Origin: Oscillospiraceae bacterium
GTDB taxonomy: Bacteria; Bacillota; Clostridia; Oscillospirales; Oscillospiraceae
Length of the DNA stretch: 41,219 bases
Direction of reading: 5' to 3'
Assembly: GCA_017409205.1 (NCBI GenBank)
Contig: JAFQTF010000058.1
Coordinates: 1-41,219, forward strand
The notes beneath the pieces are model-generated. The model saw only the letters and a list, made by a program, of their open reading frames with translations, did no database searches and had not been told where the DNA came from. Both the position numbers and the translations under genes were made by a program. Shown here one piece after another: positions 24,148 through 32,171 of this stretch (within the stretch, counting starts at the first letter, position 1; the number at the start of each line of letters is the position of its first letter).

Positions 24148-24224
24148 GTGGGTGTGGCCTAGTTGGCTAAGGCGTCAGATTGTGGCTCTGAAGATCGTGG
24201 GTTCAAGTCCCATCATCCACCCCA
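24148..24224 (+). tRNA. tRNA-His (anticodon GTG)
   Basis: The acceptor GTGGGTG pairs with CATCCAC, the discriminator is C, and CCA is encoded. The anticodon loop TTGTGGC gives GTG. The G at 24147 provides the extra 5' G-1 of tRNA-His. Its 3' end is copied downstream (see the element at 24204-24420). Confidence 0.95.
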
Positions 24225-24420
24225 GAAAAAAGAAAGGATACCATCTGGTATCCTTTCTTTTTTATTTCTGATGGGACTTGAAAAACTGAATGCAATGCTC
24301 CGATGGAGCATTGCTCGATGCGGGCTTGACCGCATCGACACCTTAATGTTACAAGTCCCATCATCCTGTTCCGAAAAAGTACCTGCCTGGATGCAGTTTC
24401 CAGACAGGTACTTCTTTTTT
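24204..24420 (+). repeat. tRNA-tail hairpin element B, after tRNA-His
   Basis: The order of parts is as in the element at 1214-1454. The tRNA T-arm and acceptor (CAAGTCCCATCATCC, 24204-24218) are followed by a terminator (24229-24242 with 24247-24260, then T). Next come an inverted T-arm copy GATGGGACTTGAA (24270-24282), a hairpin with 10-bp stem and GAT loop (24292-24314), a 9-bp hairpin (24315-24338), an exact 15-bp direct copy of the tRNA tail (24352-24366), and a strong terminator (24377-24385 with 24405-24413, then six T). The inverted and direct copies can pair over 11 bp (24270-24280 with 24352-24362), enclosing both hairpins. Confidence 0.75.
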
Positions 24421-24465
24421 ATGTTGGAATGATGCCCGGAACCGGATATTGTTCCAGGAGATACG

Positions 24466-24500
24466 AAAACTCCCTGTACCGCAATACAGGGAGTTTTCTT
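24466..24500 (-). terminator. Terminator of the amidohydrolase-MFS operon
   Basis: AAAACTCCCTGTA (24466-24478) pairs with TACAGGGAGTTTT (24485-24497); on the reverse strand the stem ends in TTTT. Confidence 0.8.
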
Positions 24501-24527
24501 GTGGAAAGGAAATCTATGGAACGGCAA

Positions 24528-25949
24528 TTATGCCTTGGTCTCGGTTTCCAGCATGGGACGGATCTTGGACAGACACAGAACCACGCCGATGACAGTAACA
24601 ATACCGGCGGTCAGGAACACGCCGTTTACACCCTTCTGCACAGTATCTGCGGTGACACCGGAAGCGGTACACATACCGTAAATGGCACTGTAAATGGCAG
24701 CGGCAATCGAAGCAGACAGGGAGTTGGCGAAGTTAATCATGGAAGTGCCGATGCCAATATCCTCGGTTTTCAGTACACTCTGGGCGGCGGGAGTGAAGGA
24801 GATGCCACGGAAGGATTCACCAACACCGGAGACGGTGATGACAACGAAATAGACGATGATGTACCAGCCGGCCTGCACGGTAAAGCCCATGGCCAGCAGA
24901 GGAATGGCAAACAGCAGAGTGGAGAGGAACATAGCCTTCCACATATTGGCCTTCTTCTTGGCCATCCATGCGCCGGCAATGGCAGGCAGGATCATGGTGA
25001 CAATGGTCTTGGGGAACTGGAGCATGCCGGACAGGGCCACGGAGGTTTTGATAACCTGCTGTGCACCCAGAGGTGCGTAGTTGTCAACAGCGCCACGGCC
25101 AAAGTAGCAGATGGCACCCACCAGCAGGAACAGCAGATAATCTCTCTGCTTGAACAGCTTGATGGGGATGATGGGAGCTTCAATGGAAGCTTCGTGCTTC
25201 AGCAGAACGACCACAAAGACAACGCCTACAACGAAAATAATGCCGCTGACCAGCAGGCTCCAGCCCAGAGTTGTACCACTTAAGGACAGGGTCACACAAG
25301 GCAGTGAGATGGCCATGAGCACGATGCCCTTGTAGTCAATGGCAACCTTCTTGCCGGACTTGTCATTGGGATAGCACAGACCGATCAGCAGAATACCAAC
25401 AACCAGGGGAACTGCAGGGAACAGGATAGCTGCATTCAGCATGCCCATATCGGTCAGGATACCGGCAAGAATGGAGCCGCCGGTGCCGCCGATGGCCAGA
25501 GCCATGGTCAGATAGCCCATAGCCTTGGGAACGTTCTTCTTCTCGTTGATCAGGCCCATGATGATATAGGGTGCGGAAACGTAAGCGCCCTGGGAGAAGC
25601 CGACACCGAAGCAGCAGATCAGCAGAACCAGAACATTGGAGGAGAAGGCGATGCCGACACCGCAGACCAGGTTGATCAGACCTGCCACGACAACAACTGC
25701 CTTACGGCCGAAGATATCGCCCAGCTTGCCGCCGATGGGAGACAGCAGGGTAATGCCCAGGGAAATGCACAGGCCAACCAGACCTGCATAGCTCATGCCA
25801 TCCAGACGCTGCAGAATGGGGGGAACCAGAGTCATCAGCGCCAGACCGTAGCAGGCAACGGCAACGGTCAGCATGATGGCGCCAAACTGTACAAGGTTCT
25901 TTTTGCCCTTGGGCAGCGGGATAATGGCGGTGGAATTTTCGTTTGCCAT
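24528..25949 (-). CDS. MFS transporter (14-segment, DHA2-like)
   Basis: A 473-residue membrane protein with about 14 hydrophobic segments. The MFS signature between segments 2 and 3 reads GGKLGDIFGRKAVVV, and segment 5 has GGTGGSILAGIL. The fold is that of DHA2 drug/proton antiporters, which are often called multidrug pumps, but the context argues for a metabolite. The gene is 51 bp downstream of an M20D amidohydrolase in the same operon, so it may import the amide substrate or export its product. No family detail fixes the substrate. Confidence 0.88.
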   Translation of the reverse strand: MANENSTAIIPLPKGKKNLVQFGAIMLTVAVACYGLALMTLVPPILQRLDGMSYAGLVGLCISLGITLLSPIGGKLGDIFGRKAVVVVAGLINLVCGVGIAFSSNVLVLLICCFGVGFSQGAYVSAPYIIMGLINEKKNVPKAMGYLTMALAIGGTGGSILAGILTDMGMLNAAILFPAVPLVVGILLIGLCYPNDKSGKKVAIDYKGIVLMAISLPCVTLSLSGTTLGWSLLVSGIIFVVGVVFVVVLLKHEASIEAPIIPIKLFKQRDYLLFLLVGAICYFGRGAVDNYAPLGAQQVIKTSVALSGMLQFPKTIVTMILPAIAGAWMAKKKANMWKAMFLSTLLFAIPLLAMGFTVQAGWYIIVYFVVITVSGVGESFRGISFTPAAQSVLKTEDIGIGTSMINFANSLSASIAAAIYSAIYGMCTASGVTADTVQKGVNGVFLTAGIVTVIGVVLCLSKIRPMLETETKA

Positions 25950-26000
25950 AATTGGTAATTCTCCTAACTTCTTTAATTTGAAATGCCGTGAGACATTTTC

Positions 26001-27176
26001 TTACTTGTTGTTCTTCAGCCACTCAGTTGCGCAGTGGGCGTAGCAGGCGGCGCCCATGGGGCACACATCCTCGTTGAACTGAACCTTGGGGTTGTGGGCA
26101 GGTGCCAGGCCACGGTCATCCAGGAAACCTGCAGACAGGTACATGAAGGTGCTGGGGATCCGCTCAGCGATGGAAGCGAAGTCCTCGGAAGCGGAGGCGG
26201 AAATGCCGGGATAGGGCATAGCGCCGGGGATGCCCATGGCAGACATATATCCCACAAACTCATTGGTCAGCTTGGGATCGCAGATCAGAGGAGCAACGCC
26301 GGAGGGACGCTCGATCTCCACGGTGCCGCCGTATACGGCAGCGATGCGTTCTGCAACTTCCTGCATACGGCGGACCAGCAGTTCCCGGGAGGCCTTGTCG
26401 TTAGAGCGGATGGTGCCTTCCAGAACGGCAGACTCGGGGATGATGTTGGGGGCAGAACCGGCGTTGAACTTGCCGATGGTCAGAACGTTTGCCTTGGCAG
26501 GATCCACTTCCCGGGCAATGAGGGATTCCAGACCCATATAGATATGGGCAGCGATATTGATGGGATCGATGCCGGAATGGGGGTAAGCACCATGGGAGCC
26601 CTTGCCATGGACTGTGATTTTGAAGCCGTCCACAGAGAACATCATGGTACCGGTGGCATTGTACATATAAATACCCACAGGCATCTTGCCAGAGGTGACA
26701 TGGTAGGCCAGAGCAGCATCGGGAACAGGATTCTCCAGAATGCCGTTTTCGATCATGTCCTTTGCGCCCTCAAAGGTCTCCTCTGCAGGCTGGAACATGA
26801 ACTTGACAGTACCTTCCAGATTTGCTTCGTTTTCCTTCAGCATTTTGGCAGCGGTCAGCAGCATGGCAACATGGAAGTCATGGCCGCAGGTGTGTGCTTC
26901 GGTGCCGGTGGGGCAAGCAAAGTCCAGACCGGATTCCTCTGCCATGGGAAGGGCATCCATATCGGCCCGCAGCAGCAGGCACTTACCACTCTTACCGACG
27001 GTAGCAGTAACACCGTGGCCGCAGGGCTTGGCATCGATGCCCAGCTTCTTCAGCTCTTCCAGAACATAGGCCTGGCCCTTGGGCATATTCAGACCGATTT
27101 CTGCATTGACATGGAAGAACCGGCGGTGAGCGATGGTTTCTTCCTTCAGGGCAAGGGCTCTTTCATAATAATTCAT
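26001..27176 (-). CDS. M20D-family amidohydrolase (N-acyl-amino-acid hydrolase type)
   Basis: A 391-residue cytoplasmic metallohydrolase of the M20 subfamily D, the usual length. It hydrolyses N-acyl or peptide amides. Metal-site residues: LLRADMDALP, AHTCGHDFH (Cys97, His99), FQPAEE (Glu132, Glu133), ALAYHVTS, and HNPKVQFNEDV near the C-terminus. The dimerisation domain is between about 185 and 290 (HGKGSHGAYPHSGIDPI). Hippurate hydrolase and N-acetyl-amino-acid deacetylase are close relatives; the substrate is unknown. It has a near-perfect promoter (TTGACG, 17 bp, TATACT) with an operator directly after it, shared with the divergent DUF5058 operon. Confidence 0.93.
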   Translation of the reverse strand: MNYYERALALKEETIAHRRFFHVNAEIGLNMPKGQAYVLEELKKLGIDAKPCGHGVTATVGKSGKCLLLRADMDALPMAEESGLDFACPTGTEAHTCGHDFHVAMLLTAAKMLKENEANLEGTVKFMFQPAEETFEGAKDMIENGILENPVPDAALAYHVTSGKMPVGIYMYNATGTMMFSVDGFKITVHGKGSHGAYPHSGIDPINIAAHIYMGLESLIAREVDPAKANVLTIGKFNAGSAPNIIPESAVLEGTIRSNDKASRELLVRRMQEVAERIAAVYGGTVEIERPSGVAPLICDPKLTNEFVGYMSAMGIPGAMPYPGISASASEDFASIAERIPSTFMYLSAGFLDDRGLAPAHNPKVQFNEDVCPMGAACYAHCATEWLKNNK

Positions 27177-27227
27177 GAAATATCATCCTTTCTTTTCCGG
27201 CAAATGGAGCATCTGTCAGAAAAATGA

Positions 27228-27286
27228 ATTTTGGTATATTTATGGAATACTATAAAAAGTATACCAGTGTTTTTCTTTTCCGTCAA
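27228..27286 (-). promoter_or_regulatory. Promoter and operator of the amidohydrolase-MFS operon
   Basis: On the reverse strand: -35 TTGACG (27286-27281), 17-bp spacer, -10 TATACT (27263-27258). Then two abutting 11-bp motifs, TATTCCATAAA and TATACCAAAAT (27249-27228), lie at the transcription start. The same motif appears at 28759-28789 and 28915-28936. Confidence 0.75.
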
Positions 27287-27348
27287 CAAGTGTTCCTAAA
27301 TTCTACGATATTTGAAAAAAGTATATGCATTCTTTGTGAAATAACAAC

Positions 27349-27386
27349 AAAATTCCGCTTCCATAAGAAAAGGAAGCGGAATTTTA
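27349..27386. terminator. Terminator of the sensor-regulator gene
   Basis: AAAATTCCGCTTCC and GGAAGCGGAATTTT (about 27349-27385) form a 14-bp stem that can end transcripts on either strand. It insulates the regulator from the amidohydrolase operon. Confidence 0.8.
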
Positions 27387-27398
27387 ACGTATACCATA

Positions 27399-28727
27399 TT
27401 ATTGGAAAGCTGTTCCAAAATCCAGAGCATATACCTGGATGGGGCGGCCCCGGGAGTGCGTTGTCTGGGTATAAACAGGTTTTGCCACATTCCCCCGGCA
27501 CAGATTCAGCATGATGCGGTTTGCATTGCGAATGGTGGTGTTCATTTTCTGTGCCATTTCCGGAATGGTGATCTTATCAGATCCATTGCTGTTGATAATA
27601 TTCTGAAGCTTCTGAATGGTCATGGCAGAAAGGCTGCAGCGTTTGGCGATCTGGCTGACATCCGGCAGGGAATTGGGAGAAATCACCATCCGGTTATCTG
27701 AATTCAAAGGGCCGATCAGATTGCCGTTGGTATCCACAACAAAGGAATGTCCCAGAATCTTGGCCTCTTTGGACGCGATCTGTACATTGTTCATGGCATG
27801 GGAAACCGTGGTTCCAATGCCATAGGCTACCGCCACAGCGAAGTCCAGCTGTTCCTCCAGCCAGGAAGCAATCCGGCAGACCTGGAATTCATTGGTCAAA
27901 AACCGCAGAATTCCCATGGAGCTGATGATGGTGCAGGACTGTCCATTCTGCTGCAGAACACCGTCAATGAAATGATTGTTCATATACTGCTGCAGCAGAT
28001 CGTAGATATGCTGGATATGTTCAGCTGTCGTATCGCTGGAATGCCGGGGAAAGATCTGAATGATCGAGGGATGATTGTCGTGCAGGTGATTCAATTCGAT
28101 TTTCACAAGGACTTCCTGAACCACCCTATACAGATCGGCATCAGAGATATAAGGGCACCGGAAAGGAATGCCCTTCTCCTGCAGTGCCGGAACAATGCTG
28201 GCATACAGGCAGAGCACCATATCGATGGCATTCTGCTCCCAGAGAGCAACAATCTGCTCCAGAATTACAGTTTCCAGAGACTTAGAATTCTGGGTGCCCA
28301 CAATCTCAGTCAGGCTGTCATTTTGACTGATAACAGCTTCCATGGTATCCAGCTTCAGAAAATCCACCACAGAAAAACCGCAGTTCAGTGGAACCAGAAA
28401 GTCCACTGCAATCCGGCTGAAATCCAGATTATGGGTTTCAATGGCAAACCGAAGAATATCCCGGTGCAGCGCATCAGAATCCACCTGAAAAGCGGTGATC
28501 AGCTTCTGTGTATCCGGAAATTTCAGATCCAGAACATGCTTGGCACTGGTACCGGTGATGAGAACGGCATCAAAATCATCGGCATACTGTTCGTATACCT
28601 GTGGAATATGGTCAAAGCTTTGGTAGGTGACGACCTTTGTCGCACAATCCAGATTCATTCTGGACAGGGCGCTTACCGTAGGCTGAAAGAAATACTGGTT
28701 GGTGAGAAATAAAAGTTTTTTCTGCAT
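27399..28727 (-). CDS. Sensor-type transcriptional regulator (PrpR_N-like, GGDEF-like, C-terminal HTH)
   Basis: A 442-residue protein. The N-terminal third (KLLFLTNQYFFQPTVSALSRM, DAVLITGTSAKHVL) reads like a Rossmann-type ligand sensor, perhaps PrpR_N-like. The middle part (about 255-345: ISSMGILRFLTNEFQ, FAVAVAYGIGTTVSHAMNNVQIA, SFVVDTNGNLIGPL) resembles the degenerate GGDEF-like domain of CdaR-type regulators. The last 90 residues form a helix-turn-helix region (SDKITIPEMAQKMNTTIRNANRI) ending in GRPIQVYALDF. Its promoter contains the same 11-bp motif as its two neighbouring operons, so it likely represses all three and responds to the substrate. Domain names are my reading, not a search. 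Confidence 0.65.
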   Translation of the reverse strand: MQKKLLFLTNQYFFQPTVSALSRMNLDCATKVVTYQSFDHIPQVYEQYADDFDAVLITGTSAKHVLDLKFPDTQKLITAFQVDSDALHRDILRFAIETHNLDFSRIAVDFLVPLNCGFSVVDFLKLDTMEAVISQNDSLTEIVGTQNSKSLETVILEQIVALWEQNAIDMVLCLYASIVPALQEKGIPFRCPYISDADLYRVVQEVLVKIELNHLHDNHPSIIQIFPRHSSDTTAEHIQHIYDLLQQYMNNHFIDGVLQQNGQSCTIISSMGILRFLTNEFQVCRIASWLEEQLDFAVAVAYGIGTTVSHAMNNVQIASKEAKILGHSFVVDTNGNLIGPLNSDNRMVISPNSLPDVSQIAKRCSLSAMTIQKLQNIINSNGSDKITIPEMAQKMNTTIRNANRIMLNLCRGNVAKPVYTQTTHSRGRPIQVYALDFGTAFQ

Positions 28728-28744
28728 GAGATCACCCCAGGCGC

Positions 28745-28789
28745 ATTATATCGCAGTGTATTCCATAATTCAACAGAATATTCCAAAAA
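28745..28789 (-). promoter_or_regulatory. Promoter and operator of the sensor-regulator gene
   Basis: The reverse strand has -35 TTGAAT (28773-28768), a 17-bp spacer and -10 TATAAT (28750-28745). Motif TATTCCATAAT (28759-28769, + strand) fills the spacer, and a second copy TATTCCAAAAA (28779-28789) lies just upstream of the -35, 20 bp away. Confidence 0.7.
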
Positions 28790-28874
28790 CTATCGAATTG
28801 CTCAGAAATGTCCTGTCCATTTTGTGATAACTTACGAAATCCAGATCCTGAATTCAAAAATGTCGCAGCGTGCG

Positions 28875-28938
28875 TTGACAATGGCCCGGAAATAGGATAT
28901 TTTATTGTGTAAGGTATTCTAAAAATATTCCATAAATA
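28875..28938 (+). promoter_or_regulatory. Promoter and operator of the DUF5058 operon
   Basis: TTGACA (28875-28880), a 17-bp spacer, TATTTT (28898-28903). Two abutting motifs, TATTCTAAAAA (28915-28925) and TATTCCATAAA (28926-28936), follow just after the expected start of transcription. Confidence 0.75.
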
Positions 28939-29006
28939 GAAGGATACCCACGCGGCCCAAACAGGAATGTTTGGATTTTTATCAGGTAGAAAGGAATGTT
29001 TGAATT

Positions 29007-29723
29007 ATGGCAACCATCAAAGACATTATTGGCAGTCCTCTGCTGCTGGCACTGGTCTGCGGCGGCCTGCTGTACATCACTGCTTTTTCCGTGGTGTATC
29101 TGCTGAAGGCAAGAAAGCGGGCACTGGAAATGGGCATCACCCAGAAGGAGATCAATGATATCATTAAGTCTTCTTTGATTTTCTCTGTTGTTCCCTCTCT
29201 CTCCATCGTCATCGGCCTGGTGGCACTGGCTGCCTCTCTGGGTACTGTGTGGGCATGGTGGAGACTGTCTGTTATCGGCTCTCTGTCCTTTGAGACGCAG
29301 ATCGCATCCAACCTGGCTCCTACCATGGGTTTTGCTTCCACCACGGAGCTGATGGAGAAGGCCACCGGCGAGCAGTTCGGCGTGGTTATGATTCTGATGT
29401 CTGTCGGTATGCTGGCCGGCTTCGCTATTCTGCTGCCCCTCGGCAAGAAGCTTATGACCTCTGTGGACAAGACCAAAGGCGGTAACGGCTGGAGCAACGT
29501 TCTGTCCGGCTGCTTCATGCTGACTCTGCTGGCTGTCTATGTGCCGCTTCTGCTGATCTGTGACACCTACCAGGCTCTGGTTATGGTCACCGGTCTGATC
29601 GTGGCGATCGTCCTGGGTATCTTCGCCAAGAAGCCCGGCATGGCGTGGATGAACAACTTTATCATGGCAGGCTCCATGATCGTTGCAATGGTCTCTGCTC
29701 TGCTGTGGACTTCCATTTTCTAA
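29007..29723 (+). CDS. DUF5058-family membrane protein
   Basis: A 238-residue integral membrane protein with about six hydrophobic segments. It matches DUF5058: VCGGLLYITAFSVVYLLKARKRALEMGI, then FSVVPSLSIVIGLVALAASLGTVWAWWRLSVIGSL, and a long middle loop with AMGFASTTEL-like sequence (APTMGFASTTELMEKA). The function is unassigned. The next gene, 18 bp downstream, is another membrane protein, and the pair likely forms one complex. Shared regulation with an amidohydrolase suggests transport of an amide or amino-acid-like compound. This is inference. Confidence 0.82.
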   Translation: MATIKDIIGSPLLLALVCGGLLYITAFSVVYLLKARKRALEMGITQKEINDIIKSSLIFSVVPSLSIVIGLVALAASLGTVWAWWRLSVIGSLSFETQIASNLAPTMGFASTTELMEKATGEQFGVVMILMSVGMLAGFAILLPLGKKLMTSVDKTKGGNGWSNVLSGCFMLTLLAVYVPLLLICDTYQALVMVTGLIVAIVLGIFAKKPGMAWMNNFIMAGSMIVAMVSALLWTSIF

Positions 29724-29741
29724 GAGTAGGAGGATAATACA

Positions 29742-30494
29742 ATGAGCAAGAAGAATTATACACTGGATCCCTTCCAGGCATGGGCACACCGCTGGGGCCG
29801 TATCGGAACCCTGATCGCCCTGGTCTACATGATTGCCCTGCCCTTCATTGTTCTGAATTACTACAACTGCATGCCTTCTCTGGGCAGCGTCTTTAATGTG
29901 GCTACCTTTGGTATTCTGGCCATCTACATCCCCGTCGGTATCTCCGAGGCTCTGAGCTACACCCCCCTGATGGGTGCATCCAGCTATCTGGGCTTCATCA
30001 CCGGCAACATCATGAACCTGAAGCTGCCCTGCGCCGTCAACGCTCTGAAGATCGCCGGCAAGGAAGCCAACACCCCTGAGGGCGACGTAGTTGCTTCCAT
30101 CGGTGTTGCTGCCAGCTCCATCATGACTGTGGTTATCCTGACCATCGCTGCTCTGCTGGTCAACCTGATCAGCCCCATCTTCGAGCTGCCTGCTGTCAAG
30201 ACCATGTCCAACTATCTGCTGCCCGCTCTGTTCGGCTCCATGACTCTGGGACTGTTCTCCTCCACCTCCGCCGGCTCCAAGGTGGTCGTTGGTGGCCTGA
30301 AGGGTGTTATGCCTGTTATCATCATTGTTTCCCTGATCGCTCTGGCCAACCGGATCCTGAATATCATGCCCGGTACCACTCTGATGGGCATGGTCGGCTT
30401 CCTGATTCTGGCCATGCTGCCCGTTGCCATCATTACTTCCCGCATTATGTGGAAGAAGGGTAAGATCAAAGTCATCGACAAGGAGCAGGAATAA
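29742..30494 (+). CDS. Membrane partner of the DUF5058 protein
   Basis: A 250-residue membrane protein with about seven hydrophobic segments and a short basic C-terminus (WKKGKIKVIDKEQE). Notable segments are IYIPVGISEALSYTPLMGASSYLGFITGNIMNLKLPCAVNALKIAG and NYLLPALFGSMTLGLFSST. The first, with small residues and a helix break, looks like a substrate-binding re-entrant loop. AGGAGG lies before the ATG. I do not know a named function; it is translated with the DUF5058 gene and probably forms a two-subunit transporter. Confidence 0.7.
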   Translation: MSKKNYTLDPFQAWAHRWGRIGTLIALVYMIALPFIVLNYYNCMPSLGSVFNVATFGILAIYIPVGISEALSYTPLMGASSYLGFITGNIMNLKLPCAVNALKIAGKEANTPEGDVVASIGVAASSIMTVVILTIAALLVNLISPIFELPAVKTMSNYLLPALFGSMTLGLFSSTSAGSKVVVGGLKGVMPVIIIVSLIALANRILNIMPGTTLMGMVGFLILAMLPVAIITSRIMWKKGKIKVIDKEQE

Positions 30495-30582
30495 TCTGAC
30501 TGCCGCGGCTCTTGGATTGCCTTCATAGTCCTATAGCAGCACTGGTTCCTTCTCTTCTCCGGTGTCTGGCATCCATATGTTA

Positions 30583-30622
30583 CCTCCGGTTTGGGCCTTT
30601 GCGCTTAAACCGGAGGCTTTTG
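30583..30622 (+). terminator. Terminator of the DUF5058 operon
   Basis: CCTCCGGTTT (30583-30592) pairs with AAACCGGAGG (30607-30616), followed by CTTTTG. From 30495 to 30790 I see no credible gene. Confidence 0.75.
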
Positions 30623-30796
30623 TTCGCAGAACTGTTCGCCGCAACATAACAACCCGTCCACCCATTTCACATGTGACAGCTGTCCTTTCTGTCCCTGTTG
30701 TCCTTAGGATCGAACGCAAAAACAGATGGTGCATTCCACAGTAAGACTGTGCATTGTATCAACTTATTGTAGTTTTGCCAGAAAAGTTACCTTGAA

Positions 30797-31725
30797 ATGG
30801 ACAATACCGATTTTCTTGTCGAAATAGGTGCTTGTACGCGGGTACGATCAACGGGTGAGCTTAAGATCAAACGGGGTGCTCTTCTTTTCCTTGGAAAAGT
30901 TAACTCCATTAAAGAGCTGTTTCCACATTATCATGTTGATTTTTTCAATCATCGGGGCAACAATCCCAGATGGTCTGATCGGGTATCTGATGATGAGCCG
31001 AGCGATGATGAAATGAATCTTTTTAATTTCTATCGAATCGTCTATGAGAAAATGCGTTTACTGCTGCAGGAAGGGTTCCAACTTGACGGGCAGCAGCTCC
31101 GTATCCCAATTTCCGCTTTTGACGAAACTATTCGTGAGTGTCTGGTTAACTGTCTCGCACATGCGGACTACATTCTCGGCTATCCCTCTACAAAAATCGA
31201 TGTATATGATGGATGGTTCCGGTTTACAAATCCCGGTAAAATGCTGATTTCTCCTCAGCAGTTTTGGTCTGGTGGTGATTCCAGGCCTCGAAACGAAATT
31301 ATAATGAAACTTTTCCGTTTACTGGGTATGTCTGAACGGCAGGGTTTTGGTGGTCCTCTTATTTATAAAACTGCTATGCAGCATGATTATCGGAGACCTG
31401 AAATCATATCTGACATTGAGCATACTGAAATCACAGTTTGGAATATTGATCTTGCTGATTCGTATCCTAATTTAACTACAGATGAAAAGAGCGCTCTCCG
31501 TTTTATTGCAAAGGGGAACAAGACCCATCAATTAAAAATATCAAAGAGGCATTAGGAATCACCGATTACGCAACCAGAAAAGCAGTACAATCTTTGGAAG
31601 AATCCCAGTTGATCAGAAAGATTGGCAGTGGACCGTCAACAGCATATACCCTGCAGATCGACAGTATTGAATTCCTAACACAGCTTCAAGTAGCAATGGA
31701 ACAGTTAAGAAAACAGATGCAGTAA
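30797..31725 (+). pseudogene. C-terminal half of an AlbA_2/Schlafen-type ATP-binding regulator, frameshifted
   Basis: The sequence opens within the protein: RGALLFLGK, then IPISAFDETIRECLVNCLAHADYI (the histidine-kinase-like ATPase C-terminal region usual in these proteins), DGWFRFTNPGKML and PRNEIIMKLFRLLGMSERQGFG. The N-terminal AlbA_2 DNA-binding domain is missing. Around 31510-31525 the frame changes inside GCAAAGGGGAACAAG: after FIAKG the homologous C-terminal winged-helix part (SIKNIKEALGITDYATRKAV, then LRKQMQ and stop at 31725) continues in the next frame. A truncated start plus a frameshift make it nonfunctional. It is AT-rich relative to its neighbours, so it is likely acquired DNA. 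Confidence 0.8.
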
Positions 31726-31754
31726 TCGTACTCTTGTTGGACTCTATCTTTTGT

Positions 31755-31873
31755 TTATCTTTTGATCATCTTTTGAAGCATCTATAGATAGTTCTTGGTT
31801 TTCATTAATTTTGTGCAAAATCAGAACATTTACAGGCGATATAGTTGTAAATTATCTTTTGATCATCTTTTGA
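31755..31873. repeat. 22-bp direct repeat pair
   Basis: An identical 22-bp unit starting TTATCTTTTGATC occurs at 31755-31776 and 31852-31873, 97 bp apart. Each contains two ATCTTTTGA-like words, and a further TATCTTTTG lies at 31745. The pair follows the AlbA_2-type remnant; it could be a binding array or deletion debris. Confidence 0.6.
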
Positions 31874-32111
31874 CATTTTAGGGGTTCAATCACAATCCCC
31901 CAAGGGCCTGGTCAGATCTCTGGCCGCAATTCAGCTGCTGACCGGCATGGGGGCTCGTGTAAATTTTCGCAGAATTCGGTAGGGGGGATACCCCGATAGC
32001 CGGGACAATGGGGACACAAAGGACAAAATCCCTTCTGCCGCCAAAGTTTTGGCTATTTACAGCATTTTCCTTTTGCGAAATAGTTCGCAAAACTGCATCA
32101 AAAGCATAACA
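31874..32111. other. Gene-free end of the recombinase element
   Basis: Reverse-strand reading frames exist here but none has a ribosome site or recognisable domain. The sequence contains several G/C runs and a CCGATAGCCGGG-type hairpin, consistent with a mobile-element end. I cannot define exact element boundaries. Confidence 0.3.
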
Positions 32112-32160
32112 AAAAGGACCCTTAGTAGCAGGATTTTCGCTGCTGACAGGGTCCTTCTTT
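32112..32160 (-). terminator. Terminator of the serine recombinase gene
   Basis: AAGGACCCT (32114-32122) pairs with AGGGTCCTT (32148-32156), with an inner GCAG/CTGC stem. On the reverse strand TTTTTGTT follows. Confidence 0.8.
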
Positions 32161-32171
32161 TTTAGTCCTTT

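Noticed and set aside
31808-31822. A GTGCAAAA-type LacI word in the 31.8-kb intergenic region
   Set aside because: It is an isolated, non-palindromic match in AT-rich sequence with no promoter or sugar gene nearby.
31890-32090. A 66-codon reverse-strand frame behind the recombinase
   Set aside because: No ribosome site, no domain, and it lies after the recombinase terminator; more likely mobile-element end sequence.
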